A DNA stretch of 64,000 nucleotides, taken from Poriferisodalis sp965214215. GTDB lineage: Bacteria; Actinomycetota; Acidimicrobiia; Acidimicrobiales; Poriferisodalaceae. Position 1 is the first letter of the stretch. Every line of letters begins with the position of its first letter. The DNA lies in assembly GCF_965214215.1 (NCBI RefSeq), contig NZ_CBDCBD010000003.1, forward strand, positions 1,426,001-1,490,000, in the 5' to 3' direction. The notes below the pieces were generated by a model. That model ran no database searches. It was not told the DNA's origin and worked only from the letters and a program-made list of their open reading frames with translations. The translations under genes were made by a program, and so were the position numbers. Shown piece after piece: positions 14,998-24,161 of this stretch.

Positions 14998-16986
14998 ATG
15001 CCGTTATTGGCACCAGCCGACCGGCGCGTCCTGCGCGAGCTGCTGACCCGGGGGGGTTCGGCCGAGATCGGCGAGATCAGCGCTTCGGCCGCTTTGGACC
15101 GTCAGACGGTGCAGAATTCGTTGGGCACGCTGCAGCAGGCCGGCTTTGCGACCCAAGCAGCCTCGGTGCCGGGGCTGCGAGGCGCACGCTGGGTGCTCAC
15201 TCGGCACGGTCACGAAGTTGGGCCGTCGCTGGTCGGAAACGACCTCTCAGATGCCGACCAGGTCCATGAGGCGACCGGTCCGGCCGATCCAGCGGAGGGC
15301 TGGGGCTTCCCGTGGCGTCCGCCGAAGGCCGAGACTCCGCTGTATGCGAGCGGCCTGAGCCGACGTGCTCGCCGGGTGGCCGACCGAGCGATCAGCGGCA
15401 TGGCAGGGCCGCCGCCGCGGCGCCGCGGCGGCCGAGCGATCATCGCCGCCGCGCTCGTCGTCGCCACGATCGGCGTGGGCTTCGTGGCGATGAACGCCTT
15501 GCGCGTCACCGAAATCACTGTCTCAGGAATCAACGACGGTGCGATGCTGCGGCCGTCGCAACTGGACGGAACCGTCCTGGAGTTCGTCGTGGACGGCGGC
15601 GATGCCACCTCAGCGCAGATGCTGCTCGACGGCTTCCCGGTGGGCGGCGTGCAGCGTTACGACAACCGCATCGTGTGGCCGCTGCCGGAGCTGACTGAAG
15701 GCACGCACATCGTCGCGTTCGATGTCAATCGGCGCTTTTTCGGCACAGCAGGGACCGAGTTGACGTTCACCGTCGACGGGACGCCCCCGACGGTGGATTT
15801 GCCGAGAGTCTTCGACCCGGTGACGCTGGGCGAACCGGTGGTCTTGAGCGGGACCGTCGAAGCGCGGGCAGCCCTGCAGATCGGGGACCAACGGCTCGAC
15901 ACCACGACGGGTTCGTTCAGCCTCACCTTGGAGAGCCCTCCAGGCGGCCCGATTCCGGTGATCGCAACTGACGCCGCAGGCAACAGCACCGCTTTCGACG
16001 TCATCATCCCGATCGGCTACCCGCACACCACTGGAGTTCACGTCACCGCGGCGGCGTGGGACCATGACGGACTGCGTTCGTCGGTGCTGGAACTCATCGA
16101 CCAAGGTCGCATCAACACCGTCCAACTCGATCTCAAGGACGAAGACGGCCGTATCGGTCATCGGACCGATGTCAGCCTCGCCCAACTGGCAGGTGCGTCG
16201 AGAGAGTTGTACGACCTTGCGGACGTCATCGACGAGTTGCACGACTTGGGGGTGCGAGTCATCGGGCGCATCGTGGCATTCAACGACCCGACGCTCACTC
16301 GCTACGCCGTCGAGCACGGCAACCTGGACTGGGTGCTGCAGACGCCCGACGGGCGCCCGTTGGCGAAATACGGCGGATTCACCAACTTCCATCACTCCGT
16401 GGTGCGGCAGTACAACCTGGACATCGCTGCTGAGGCTGCTGAGGCCGGCATCGACGACGTTCTCTGGGATTACATGCGCCGGCCCGAGGGCGACCTGAGC
16501 GGCATGCGGATCCCCGGGTGGGACGGTGGCGACCCATCACCGATCATCGTGAGCTTCCTTGCTGAGGCGGGCGGGATGCTGCGCGAAGCGCAGGTGTTCC
16601 ATGGCGTCTCGGTGTTCGGCATCTCCGCGCGGCGCGGCGAGTTCATAGCGCAGGACATCGGCGCCATGTCCGATCACGTCGACTACGTGGCACCCATGGT
16701 GTACCCGTCGCACTGGGGCCGGGGCGAGTACGGCGTGGCGCATCCCGAAGCGCAGCCCTATGACATCACCTACGCGTCGCTGGCAGACTTCCAGGACGTA
16801 CTGGCTGGTACCAACACTGCGGTTGTGCCGTGGCTGCAGGACTTCACCATGCGGGTCGACTACGGCCCCGACGAAGTGCGCGCGCAGATCGACGCCGCGG
16901 CCGACCTCGGCATCAGCGATTGGCTGCTGTGGGATCCCACCGTCACCTACACGGCAGCCGGGATTCCCGTCGCATACGACCAATAG
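14998..16986 (+). CDS. Winged-helix / TM / putative glycoside hydrolase (DUF4015) fusion
   Basis: A 662-residue multi-domain protein. Residues 1-70 resemble a MarR-like winged helix (LLAPADRRVLRELLTRGG, then DRQTVQNSLGTLQQAGF). After a linker and a basic RRRGGR patch comes one TM helix (AIIAAALVVATIGVGFVAM, about 147-165). Outside are Ig-like beta modules (TVDLPRVFDPVTLGEPVVLSG) and, from about residue 345, a TIM-barrel of the DUF4015 putative glycosidase type (TGVHVTAAAWDHDG, NTVQLDLKDEDGRIG, VIGRIVAFNDP, DDVLWDYMRRPEGD, VDYVAPMVYPSHWG). It may couple extracellular glycan binding or cleavage to transcription. The substrate is unknown. Confidence 0.8.
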   Translation: MPLLAPADRRVLRELLTRGGSAEIGEISASAALDRQTVQNSLGTLQQAGFATQAASVPGLRGARWVLTRHGHEVGPSLVGNDLSDADQVHEATGPADPAEGWGFPWRPPKAETPLYASGLSRRARRVADRAISGMAGPPPRRRGGRAIIAAALVVATIGVGFVAMNALRVTEITVSGINDGAMLRPSQLDGTVLEFVVDGGDATSAQMLLDGFPVGGVQRYDNRIVWPLPELTEGTHIVAFDVNRRFFGTAGTELTFTVDGTPPTVDLPRVFDPVTLGEPVVLSGTVEARAALQIGDQRLDTTTGSFSLTLESPPGGPIPVIATDAAGNSTAFDVIIPIGYPHTTGVHVTAAAWDHDGLRSSVLELIDQGRINTVQLDLKDEDGRIGHRTDVSLAQLAGASRELYDLADVIDELHDLGVRVIGRIVAFNDPTLTRYAVEHGNLDWVLQTPDGRPLAKYGGFTNFHHSVVRQYNLDIAAEAAEAGIDDVLWDYMRRPEGDLSGMRIPGWDGGDPSPIIVSFLAEAGGMLREAQVFHGVSVFGISARRGEFIAQDIGAMSDHVDYVAPMVYPSHWGRGEYGVAHPEAQPYDITYASLADFQDVLAGTNTAVVPWLQDFTMRVDYGPDEVRAQIDAAADLGISDWLLWDPTVTYTAAGIPVAYDQ

Positions 16987-17022
16987 GGCCGGCAACGTCC
17001 AGCCGACTGCGCCGAGGTCGCC

Positions 17023-18717
17023 TCAGTCGAAATTGTCGCGTAGCCGGTACTTCTGGATCTTGCCGCTCGGCGTCATCGGGAAGTCGTCGACAATCACGAG
17101 CTCTTCGGGCCAGAACTGACGGGTCACGTTCTGGGAGTCCAAGAAGTCCGTGAGGTCGGCGAGCGTCGGCGGGTCGCTGGCTGGCTGCACGAAGGCGCAG
17201 CCGATCTCGCCGAGTCGCTCGTGCGGTTTGGCGACGATGGCCACCACGCCCACTGCTGGATGCCGCAGCAGCACGTCCTCGACCTCTTTGACTGGCACGT
17301 TCTCTCCGCCGCGGATGACGAGGTCCTTGGAACGGCCCGCGATGGCGATGTAACCGTCGGCGTTCATGATCGCCCGGTCGCCCGTGTCGAACCAGCCGTC
17401 AGTCCAGTGCTGGGAGGTGAACTCCCGGCCTGCCATGTAGCCGGCGAACATCGCAGCACCGCGGCACTGCAGATCGCCTTCGGCATCGGTCACCGGCCGG
17501 CCGGCCTCGTCCACGACTCGTACCTCGTTGTCGTCCACAGCTCGGCCGTCGGTGAGCCGTCGTTCGAGCGGATCGCCGGGCCGACCTACGGTCAGCAGGC
17601 CGCATTCGGTCATGCCCCAGCCGGGCAGCACGGTGCACGCCGGCAGGAGTTCGAGTGCACGTTCGAGCACCGGGCGGGGAATCGCTGCCCCCGCGCACAG
17701 GAATCGCTCCCACGAGGAAAGGTCGTGATCGGCCAGGCTCTCGACGCCGAGCACGTCGGCGAGGAACGGCGTGGCGCCCATCGACAGCTGGATCCGGTGC
17801 TTCTCGATCAGGCCCACGAACTCGACCGGGTCCCACACGTCCTGGAACACGACGTGACCGCCGACATGCAGCGGCAACCGCATGCCGTAGAGGTACCCGG
17901 TCTGGTGGCCGAGCGTGGACGCCATATGGCAGACGTAGGCCTGCGGGGCACCCGAACCCCGCTGCGGCTCGAGTCCCTCACAGACGGTGTTCACCAAGGC
18001 GTCGACTGCCACCGCCAGGTTGTTGTGCGTGTGCATGACACCCTTGGGCACCCCGGTGGTGCCTGAGGTGAACATCATCTCGCAGACGTCGCTGGGACCC
18101 GGGCGGCACAACTCGACCGCGGAGCGGTCGTAGGACGAGAAGCGGCCCTCCTCGATCAGGTCTTCCCAGGTCATCGCATCGGCGGGCAGCCACGACTCGT
18201 CCTCCACCAAGTCGGTCGTGTTCACCGAGGGGCCCGGCACCACCACGAGTTCGGACACCCAGTCGCAACGCTCGCGCAGCTCGGCGTGCATCTGCGCCAG
18301 GCCGAACCCGCGGTAGCTGTCGGCAGTGATAACGACCAACGGCCGGCCAAGCTCGCTCATGACGGCGACCTCGTTGTGCCGAAAGATTGGCGCAACCGGA
18401 TTGACCACGGCGCCGATGCGGTCGCAGGCCATCGCGGCCACGACGAAATGGCGCCAATTCGGCAGCTGGAGCTGGACGATCACGCCTGGACGCACGCCGA
18501 TCTCGAGCAAGCCCTTGGCGGCGGAATCCACCTCGGCGCCTAATTCGCCCCAGGTAATCGTGCCGAAACTGTCGGTGATGACCGGCTCGCTGGACCGTTC
18601 GGCGGACCACTTGGCGATGCGATCGTCGAGCAGCCGATTCGGCCACGCCCCCGACTCGCTCAGTTCGTCGATGCGCCCGGATTCCAGCGTCGTCTCGAAG
18701 AATCGCTTTGCCGTCAC
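17023..18717 (-). CDS. Acyl-CoA synthetase (AMP-forming), cyclohexanecarboxylate-CoA ligase-like
   Basis: A 564-residue ANL-superfamily ligase that activates a carboxylic acid to its CoA thioester with ATP. Core motifs are MFTSGTTGVPKGVMHTHNN (P-loop, A3), GWFDTGDRAIMNADGYIAIAGRSKDLVIRGGENV (A7/A8 hinge) and MTPSGKIQKYRLRD with the catalytic Lys (A10). The N-terminal region resembles cyclohexanecarboxylate- and medium-chain acid ligases, so an alicyclic or branched acid is likely; this is inference. The GTG start has GGGGGTGA upstream. Neighbours include a luciferase-like enzyme and CoA-transferases. Confidence 0.9.
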   Translation of the reverse strand: MTAKRFFETTLESGRIDELSESGAWPNRLLDDRIAKWSAERSSEPVITDSFGTITWGELGAEVDSAAKGLLEIGVRPGVIVQLQLPNWRHFVVAAMACDRIGAVVNPVAPIFRHNEVAVMSELGRPLVVITADSYRGFGLAQMHAELRERCDWVSELVVVPGPSVNTTDLVEDESWLPADAMTWEDLIEEGRFSSYDRSAVELCRPGPSDVCEMMFTSGTTGVPKGVMHTHNNLAVAVDALVNTVCEGLEPQRGSGAPQAYVCHMASTLGHQTGYLYGMRLPLHVGGHVVFQDVWDPVEFVGLIEKHRIQLSMGATPFLADVLGVESLADHDLSSWERFLCAGAAIPRPVLERALELLPACTVLPGWGMTECGLLTVGRPGDPLERRLTDGRAVDDNEVRVVDEAGRPVTDAEGDLQCRGAAMFAGYMAGREFTSQHWTDGWFDTGDRAIMNADGYIAIAGRSKDLVIRGGENVPVKEVEDVLLRHPAVGVVAIVAKPHERLGEIGCAFVQPASDPPTLADLTDFLDSQNVTRQFWPEELVIVDDFPMTPSGKIQKYRLRDNFD

Positions 18718-18750
18718 TTGATATTCACCCCCGCGTCCCAGCGAGGCCGC

Positions 18751-19683
18751 CTATTGGCCGCGGATCCGTGGCAGCACCTCGGCTGCCATGAATCGCTCGC
18801 TCTCCTCTATGTAGTGCATCGGCGAGGCTGCGCTGAGCACGACGGTGCGGGCCCCGGCGTCGATGTACTCACCCAGACGTGCGACGCACCGGTCGGGGTC
18901 GCCCGCGATGGCGAACTTGTGCACCAGCTGGGAGAAGTCTTGCGCGTACTGTTTCGACAGGCGCTCTGCTGCGTATTCGACGGCGGTGTCGTTGTCTTCG
19001 TGGCAGCAAAAGAACACGAACATGCCCGACTCGACCGGTGTCGGATTGTCTGCTTCTGCCCGGTACCCCGCAATGGCCTCGATCGATTGCGCCAGGCGTT
19101 CGGGTGTGTACATGTACGGCAGCCAGCCGTCGCCATAGCGAGCCGCCCGCTTCCACGCGGCATCTTGGCGGCCCGATACCCAGATCGGCGGCGGCGAGGC
19201 GGGTCTGGGCGAAAGCGTGACGCCGTTGAGTGTGTTGAAGCGGCCTTCGAAGGTGACGTCGTCCTCAGTCCACAGGCGCTGCATGATCTCGAGGGCCTCG
19301 TTCGTGCGGGCGCCGCGTTCGCGCACTGGCACCCCGCAGGCCTCGAATTCCGACGGATACTCACCGCCGACGCCGACGCCGAGGTGGAAGCGCCCGCCCG
19401 ATGCCACGTCGAGCGCGGCCGCGAGCTTTGCGCACAGCGCCGCCGGGTAGAGCGGAATCAGCGTGATGGATGTCATCAGCTTCAGCGTGGTGGTGGCACC
19501 CGCCGCGACTGCCAGCGAGATGAATCCGTTCGAGGTCGGCACATGGAAGAACACATGCTCGCCGGTGGTGGCGTAGTCGTAGCCGAGTTCTTCGATCTCG
19601 CGGGCCTGTCCGGCGATGTCGTCACTGCGGCGAATCGCCAGCCCGAACTCGACTGTCTTGTCGCTTGCCGTGCTGTTGCTCAT
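18751..19683 (-). CDS. LLM class F420-dependent oxidoreductase
   Basis: A 310-residue luciferase-like protein beginning MSNSTASDKTVEFGLAIRRSDD. TGEHVFFHVPTSNGF, LKLMTSITLIPLYPAALCAKLAAALDVASGGRFHLGVGVGGEYPSEFEACGVPVRERGARTNE is the block found in F420-dependent enzymes of the MSMEG-type LLM group. DPDRCVARLGEYIDAGARTVVL is the usual C-terminal segment. The ATG at 19683 follows AGGGGT; a longer frame to 19710 lacks family sequence. It ends 33 nt upstream of the acyl-CoA synthetase start on the same strand, so the two may form an operon. Confidence 0.9.
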   Translation of the reverse strand: MSNSTASDKTVEFGLAIRRSDDIAGQAREIEELGYDYATTGEHVFFHVPTSNGFISLAVAAGATTTLKLMTSITLIPLYPAALCAKLAAALDVASGGRFHLGVGVGGEYPSEFEACGVPVRERGARTNEALEIMQRLWTEDDVTFEGRFNTLNGVTLSPRPASPPPIWVSGRQDAAWKRAARYGDGWLPYMYTPERLAQSIEAIAGYRAEADNPTPVESGMFVFFCCHEDNDTAVEYAAERLSKQYAQDFSQLVHKFAIAGDPDRCVARLGEYIDAGARTVVLSAASPMHYIEESERFMAAEVLPRIRGQ

Positions 19684-19715
19684 TGCATACCCCTGTTCTC
19701 TCCCGCTCATGGCGA

Positions 19716-19765
19716 CTTTCGCTCACGGTCCGCTCGGGCCACGGCTTCGCCATTCGGCTCAGCCT
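19716..19765 (-). repeat. Interspersed repeat, partial copy
   Basis: Fifty bases that match 30193-30242 with four mismatches when read on the minus strand (AGGCTGAGCCG...TGAGCGAAAG). It lies in the divergent gap upstream of the luciferase-like gene. Confidence 0.65.
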
Positions 19766-19814
19766 CCTGCGCATCTGCGGGCCGGATGTGAAGCGAGACG
19801 GTAGCCGCGGGTGC

Positions 19815-19820
19815 TAGGCC
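19815..19820 (+). promoter_or_regulatory. Weak leaderless -10 box (TAGGCC)
   Basis: TAGGCC ends 6 nt before the GTG at 19827. The final T is lacking, so this is a weaker match to the TAnnnT pattern. Confidence 0.35.
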
Positions 19821-19826
19821 AAGGCC

Positions 19827-20963
19827 GTGAGCACTACAACTGACGCCCCATCCACTGTCCAACCATCCCGCCTCGACGCGCTGCTCGACCGCTGCAAGCG
19901 CGAGGTCGAATCGGGGCTGCTGCCGAGCTGCCAGGTGGCCGTCGGCTTCGAGGGCGAGATCGTGGCGCAGGCCACCTACGGCGACGCCACCGACGACACC
20001 CGTTACTGCATCTTCTCGGCCACCAAGCCGTTCGTGGCCTCGACCATGTGGCAGCTCATCAGCGAGGGCCTGGTGGAGCTCGACGCCACAGCGGCCAGCT
20101 ACGTGCCGGCATTCGGCGAGAACGGCAAGGACCAGATCACGGTTTCCCAGATCATGCTGCACACATCGGGCTTTCCCCATGCCCCGCTGAAGCCGCCGGA
20201 ATGGGACACCTCAGACTCGCGGCTGGTCGCCATGGCGAACTGGCGGCTGAACTGGGAGCCCGGCACGAGGTACGAGTACCACCCGACATCGGCGCACTGG
20301 GTGCTGGCTGAGATCATCAACGCGGTCACCGGCAACGACTTCCGCGACGAGGTCCACGATCGGGTCACCGGTCCGCTCGGGCTGGGGCGCCTGCTGGGTC
20401 TGGCACCCGACGATCAGGACGGCATCGCCGAGCTGATCCTGGTGGGGGAGCCCGCCACGGCCGACGAGCTCGAGGCGACGTTCGGCGTGCGCGAACTGCC
20501 CATGACCGAGGTCACCAATGAGGCGATCCTGCGCTTCAACGAGCCGTCAGTGCGCGAGGTCGGCGTGCCAGGCGGCGGTGGGTTCGGCACCGCGGTCGAC
20601 TTGGCGCTCTTCTACCAAGCCCTGCTCCACAACCCCGACGAACTGTGGGATCCCGAGATGCTGGCGGTCGGCACCGGCGAGGTGCGCAACACGATGGCCG
20701 ACCCGATGGGGATGCCCGCCAATCGCTCGATCGGGCTCTTCCTGGCGGGCGACGACGGCATGTCGAACATGCGAGGGCTGGGTCGCACCGTGTCGCCGAT
20801 GGCGTTCGGTCACAACGGTGCCGGCGGCCAGCTGGCCTGGGGTGATCCGCACACCGGTCTGTCGTTGGGTTGCACCACCAACGGCTACGACGAACACGAG
20901 GTTCGCCAGCCTCGCCGCGACACCGCGATCGGCAGCCTCGCCGGGCTCTGCACCACGCCCTGA
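19827..20963 (+). CDS. Serine hydrolase, class C beta-lactamase / esterase EstB-like
   Basis: A 378-residue protein of the beta-lactamase/D-Ala-D-Ala carboxypeptidase fold. The SxxK motif is SATK (Ser64, Lys67) in YCIFSATKPFVAS; YEYHPTSAHWVL holds the Tyr motif; HNGAGGQLAWGDP near the C-terminus replaces the KTG box, as in EstB-type esterases. No signal peptide is seen, so a cytoplasmic esterase is more likely than a lactamase. The GTG start is 6 nt after a weak -10-like box. It precedes the fused CoA-transferase gene by 35 nt. Confidence 0.88.
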   Translation: MSTTTDAPSTVQPSRLDALLDRCKREVESGLLPSCQVAVGFEGEIVAQATYGDATDDTRYCIFSATKPFVASTMWQLISEGLVELDATAASYVPAFGENGKDQITVSQIMLHTSGFPHAPLKPPEWDTSDSRLVAMANWRLNWEPGTRYEYHPTSAHWVLAEIINAVTGNDFRDEVHDRVTGPLGLGRLLGLAPDDQDGIAELILVGEPATADELEATFGVRELPMTEVTNEAILRFNEPSVREVGVPGGGGFGTAVDLALFYQALLHNPDELWDPEMLAVGTGEVRNTMADPMGMPANRSIGLFLAGDDGMSNMRGLGRTVSPMAFGHNGAGGQLAWGDPHTGLSLGCTTNGYDEHEVRQPRRDTAIGSLAGLCTTP

Positions 20964-20983
20964 GCGGCACCTCCCGGCGGGGC

Positions 20984-20989
20984 TAGCTT
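20984..20989 (+). promoter_or_regulatory. -10 box (TAGCTT)
   Basis: TAGCTT followed by 9 nt and the ATG at 20999. A near-leaderless start for the fused CoA-transferase gene. Confidence 0.45.
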
Positions 20990-20998
20990 CGGGCCGTC

Positions 20999-23560
20999 AT
21001 GAACCAGTCCGTCAGCTCTCAGGGTCGGGACTCCTCAGCGGTCCACGGAGCGCTGTCGGGCCTGCGCGTGGTCGACCTGACAGGTGATGCGGGTCGATTC
21101 GCGACGAAGCTGCTGAGCGAGCTGGGCGCCGATGTCGTGAGGGTGGGCGCCGGCTCACCGGGCTTGCCGCTGGCAGACCAGGCTGCGGCAGCACTCGGTG
21201 GCGTCGCGGACTGGTGGTATGACGGCGGGAAGCGTCGCTGCCCGGTGGACCTCGGCACAGGTGAGGGTCGAGACGCCTACCGCCGTCTGGCCGCGGCGGC
21301 CGACCTCATCGTGGAGACCGAGCGTCCAGGACGGCTGGCCGAATTGAACATCGACTACACCGATGTGAGCGCTGGGAATCCGGCGCTGGTGCAGGTGTCG
21401 ATCACGCCGTTCGGACGGACGGGCCCGCGGGCGCACTGGCTCGGCTCGGATCTCGTGGCCGCCGCGATGGGCGGGATGATGGCGCTGACCGGCCTCGCCG
21501 ATCGCCCGCTCAACGTGTGGGGCAGGCAGGCCTACAACTACGCAGGCTTCGTGGCGGCGACGTCGGGAGTAGCGGCGGCACTGTCGGCACGCTCGACCGG
21601 CCGGGGAGCGCACGTCGACCTGTCCATCCACGAGACCGTCACCGGTTCGATCGAGAACCTGTTCATGCAGTACTTCTTCGACGACGTGCTTCCGCTGCCC
21701 AAGGTGGCACCGCGCCAGGGCGCTCTGCACTGGCTCGGCGCGTACGACCTGGCCGAGTGTCGGGGCGGCGAGGGCGGCTACGTCATGATCACGCCGACCC
21801 CGACGCCCGACCTGCTGTTCGAGTGGATGGTCGAAACCGGTTTCGAAGAAGTCAGGAGGTGGCTCGGCGCAGATCCGGCCGATGTGCTGCTGGATGTGAC
21901 CGAGGTGATGGACGCCGTGCGGCGCTGGATCGCCCCCCAAGATGCGAGCGAGGTGTGGTGGGAGGCGCAGGAACGGCATGTGGCCTTCGGCGGGGTGCTG
22001 GACATCGCCGAGGTCGGCGCGAACCCGCAGTTCGGCCACCGGGAGTTCTTTGCCGATGTTCTGCCACCGGGAGCGGCTGGCGCGAACGGGTCGCGGGTGC
22101 CCGACCACGCGACGACCGGCCCGCAAGGCTCGGTGCGCGTGCCGAGTCGGCTGGTTCGCTGGAGCGACGCCGGCCGGTCAGGGACGGTCCCGCCAAGTCC
22201 GCCCGCCAGCATCGAGACGCGCCTTGACGAGGTGCTCGCATCATGGGCGGCGCCGCCCACCGAGGCCCGCAATGGCGACGCCGCGGGCGATGCCAGTGGC
22301 GGCACCACCAGCGTTACGGATGGCAGCGCCGCCAGCGATGCCGCCAGCCCGGTTGGCGACGCGTCACAAGTGCCCGACAGCGACCGTCGGCCGCTCGACG
22401 GCATCCGCGTGGCGGACTTCACCTGGGTGCTCGCTGGACCGTCTGCCACGAAGCTGCTGGGGGACCTCGGTGCCGACGTGATCCGCATCCAGAGCGAGGA
22501 ACGCTCCACCCTCGTGAACTCGCCAGACTTCCCGTACTACTTCGTGTGGAACCGCTCCAAGCGCAGCGCCACGCTCGACATGAAGCATCCCCAGGCGCTG
22601 GCTGCGGCGCGGCGGTTGATCGAGACATGCGATGTGCTCATCGAGAACTTCAGTGCGGGCGTGCTGGACTCGTGGGGCCTCGATTGGGAGACCGTGCACG
22701 AATGGAACCCGCGGCTCGTTTACGTGACGATGTCGGGCTGCGGTCACGACGGTCCTTGGCGCCACGTCATCTCGTACGCGCCGACGGTGCACGCGGTGTG
22801 CGGCATCACCCACCTGACCAACTTCGCCGACCGCGGCGATGTAGGTCCGGGCTTCTCGCTGAACGACCACTTGGCGGGCTTCGCCGCAGCGGTCTCTACC
22901 GTCGGCGCCCTGTATGCCCGAGAGCGCACCGGTGAGGGGCAGCGCATCGACATGGCGCAGCTCGAGGTCGGCACCTACGCCATCGGTGCAGCGGTCATCC
23001 GCCAGTCCGCCGGCGTGTCGCCGCCGCGCCCCGAAGGCAACCGCGACGGCATCGCCGACCATGTGCCCAATGAGGTCTATGCCTGCACCGACGGCTTCGT
23101 GGCCGTGACGGTGACCGAGCCGGCGCAGTGGCTGGGACTGATAGGGCTGCTCGGCGACCCGCGGCTCGATGATCCGACGCTCGCTACTGAAGCGGGCCGC
23201 CGAGACCGCAGATCCACGATCGACGCTGTGCTGGGAGAGTGGGCTGCCGCTCGAACGGCCACGGCATCAGCCGAGGCGCTGCAGGCTGCCGGCGTGCCGG
23301 CCGGTCCCGTGCAGGACTCGCACCAATTGTTCGCCGACGATCCTCAGCACGCCGCGCGCGGCTTCTGGCAGCCGGTCGACCATGCGGTGTTCGGCGAGCG
23401 GACGGTCGACGCGTTCGCCGGCCTCTGGAATGGCCGGCGCTGGCACCCCCGCCATCTCAGCCCCGCCTATTTGGGGGAGCACAACTTCGATGTCTGGGCC
23501 GATGCCGGATACGCGCCGGGCGAGATAGCCGAGGGGATCGGCGACGGCCTGTTCCGGTAG
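20999..23560 (+). CDS. Fused double-domain class III (CaiB/BaiF) CoA-transferase
   Basis: An 853-residue protein made of two complete CaiB/BaiF domains. Domain 1 (about 15-390) starts LSGLRVVDLTGDAGRFATKLLSELGADVVRV; domain 2 (about 465-845) starts LDGIRVADFTWVLAGPSATKLLGDLGADVIRI. An Ala/Ser/Gly/Asp-rich linker joins them. Family members move CoA between carboxylic acids as interlocked dimers; fusion would fix the dimer in one chain. The residues expected at the catalytic Asp site read as Glu in both halves (SIHE, AQLE). Substrate unknown. Two further fused copies lie at 24963 and 30776. Confidence 0.9.
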   Translation: MNQSVSSQGRDSSAVHGALSGLRVVDLTGDAGRFATKLLSELGADVVRVGAGSPGLPLADQAAAALGGVADWWYDGGKRRCPVDLGTGEGRDAYRRLAAAADLIVETERPGRLAELNIDYTDVSAGNPALVQVSITPFGRTGPRAHWLGSDLVAAAMGGMMALTGLADRPLNVWGRQAYNYAGFVAATSGVAAALSARSTGRGAHVDLSIHETVTGSIENLFMQYFFDDVLPLPKVAPRQGALHWLGAYDLAECRGGEGGYVMITPTPTPDLLFEWMVETGFEEVRRWLGADPADVLLDVTEVMDAVRRWIAPQDASEVWWEAQERHVAFGGVLDIAEVGANPQFGHREFFADVLPPGAAGANGSRVPDHATTGPQGSVRVPSRLVRWSDAGRSGTVPPSPPASIETRLDEVLASWAAPPTEARNGDAAGDASGGTTSVTDGSAASDAASPVGDASQVPDSDRRPLDGIRVADFTWVLAGPSATKLLGDLGADVIRIQSEERSTLVNSPDFPYYFVWNRSKRSATLDMKHPQALAAARRLIETCDVLIENFSAGVLDSWGLDWETVHEWNPRLVYVTMSGCGHDGPWRHVISYAPTVHAVCGITHLTNFADRGDVGPGFSLNDHLAGFAAAVSTVGALYARERTGEGQRIDMAQLEVGTYAIGAAVIRQSAGVSPPRPEGNRDGIADHVPNEVYACTDGFVAVTVTEPAQWLGLIGLLGDPRLDDPTLATEAGRRDRRSTIDAVLGEWAAARTATASAEALQAAGVPAGPVQDSHQLFADDPQHAARGFWQPVDHAVFGERTVDAFAGLWNGRRWHPRHLSPAYLGEHNFDVWADAGYAPGEIAEGIGDGLFR

Positions 23561-23660
23561 TCCGCGCATTGCGCCCCGCAGATCATCATTCGCTTGCGGC
23601 CGACGGCCATCCCCGTGTCGTAGGGTCGTTCGGAGATTGCCTCAAGTAGGTCGGGCTGAC

Positions 23661-24161
23661 TCAGCTTGCAGCTATCTCGGCGATCAGCGCGAGCAGGGCG
23701 TCTGAGGTCTCGCGATCCTGGGCGATGCGGTCGTCGGTTTCGTAGGTGATCTTGCGTGCGAGGCGTTCGCCCGCATCGGATACGGCGGCGATGTGCGCCC
23801 TGTCTTCGCCCCGCCGCGGCGGATCGGTCACCAGCGCAGCCGTGCACGAGATTCCGGCGAGCGGCCACGGCTCGGTGCCCGGCTTGGGCGTCGAGACGAG
23901 GTAGTGCGCCCGGGCCAGACAGCCGTCTGCCATCGCTAGCGCAGCCTCGTCGGACACATGCGGTTCCAGCTCCGAGCCCATCAGCTCGTAGAGCGACTTC
24001 ACCGAATAGGGAACGCCGGCTTCGAGAATCGTGCGAGAGCCACCCGGGACTGTGAGCAGATCGCTCACAGCCAGCATCCCGCCGCCCGTCACCGACAGCA
24101 CGATTCGCAGCGGCGAGTCATGGATCGCCCGTATAGCCGCTAACCGCTCGTCAGGTGTCAT
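23661..24161 (-). CDS. CinA-C-like (nicotinamide-nucleotide amidohydrolase family) protein
   Basis: A 166-residue single-domain protein. IRAIHDSPLRIVLSVTGGGMLAVSDLLTVPGGSRTILEAGVPYSVKSLYELMG matches the start of CinA C-terminal-like proteins, which deamidate NMN in pyridine nucleotide salvage. The middle (MADGCLARAHYLVSTPKPGTEPWPLAGISCTAALVTDPPRRGEDRAHIAA) fits the same family. Activity is inferred. Its ATG overlaps the stop of the upstream NAD(P)-binding gene by 4 nt (ATGA), so the pair is co-translated. Confidence 0.75.
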   Translation of the reverse strand: MTPDERLAAIRAIHDSPLRIVLSVTGGGMLAVSDLLTVPGGSRTILEAGVPYSVKSLYELMGSELEPHVSDEAALAMADGCLARAHYLVSTPKPGTEPWPLAGISCTAALVTDPPRRGEDRAHIAAVSDAGERLARKITYETDDRIAQDRETSDALLALIAEIAAS

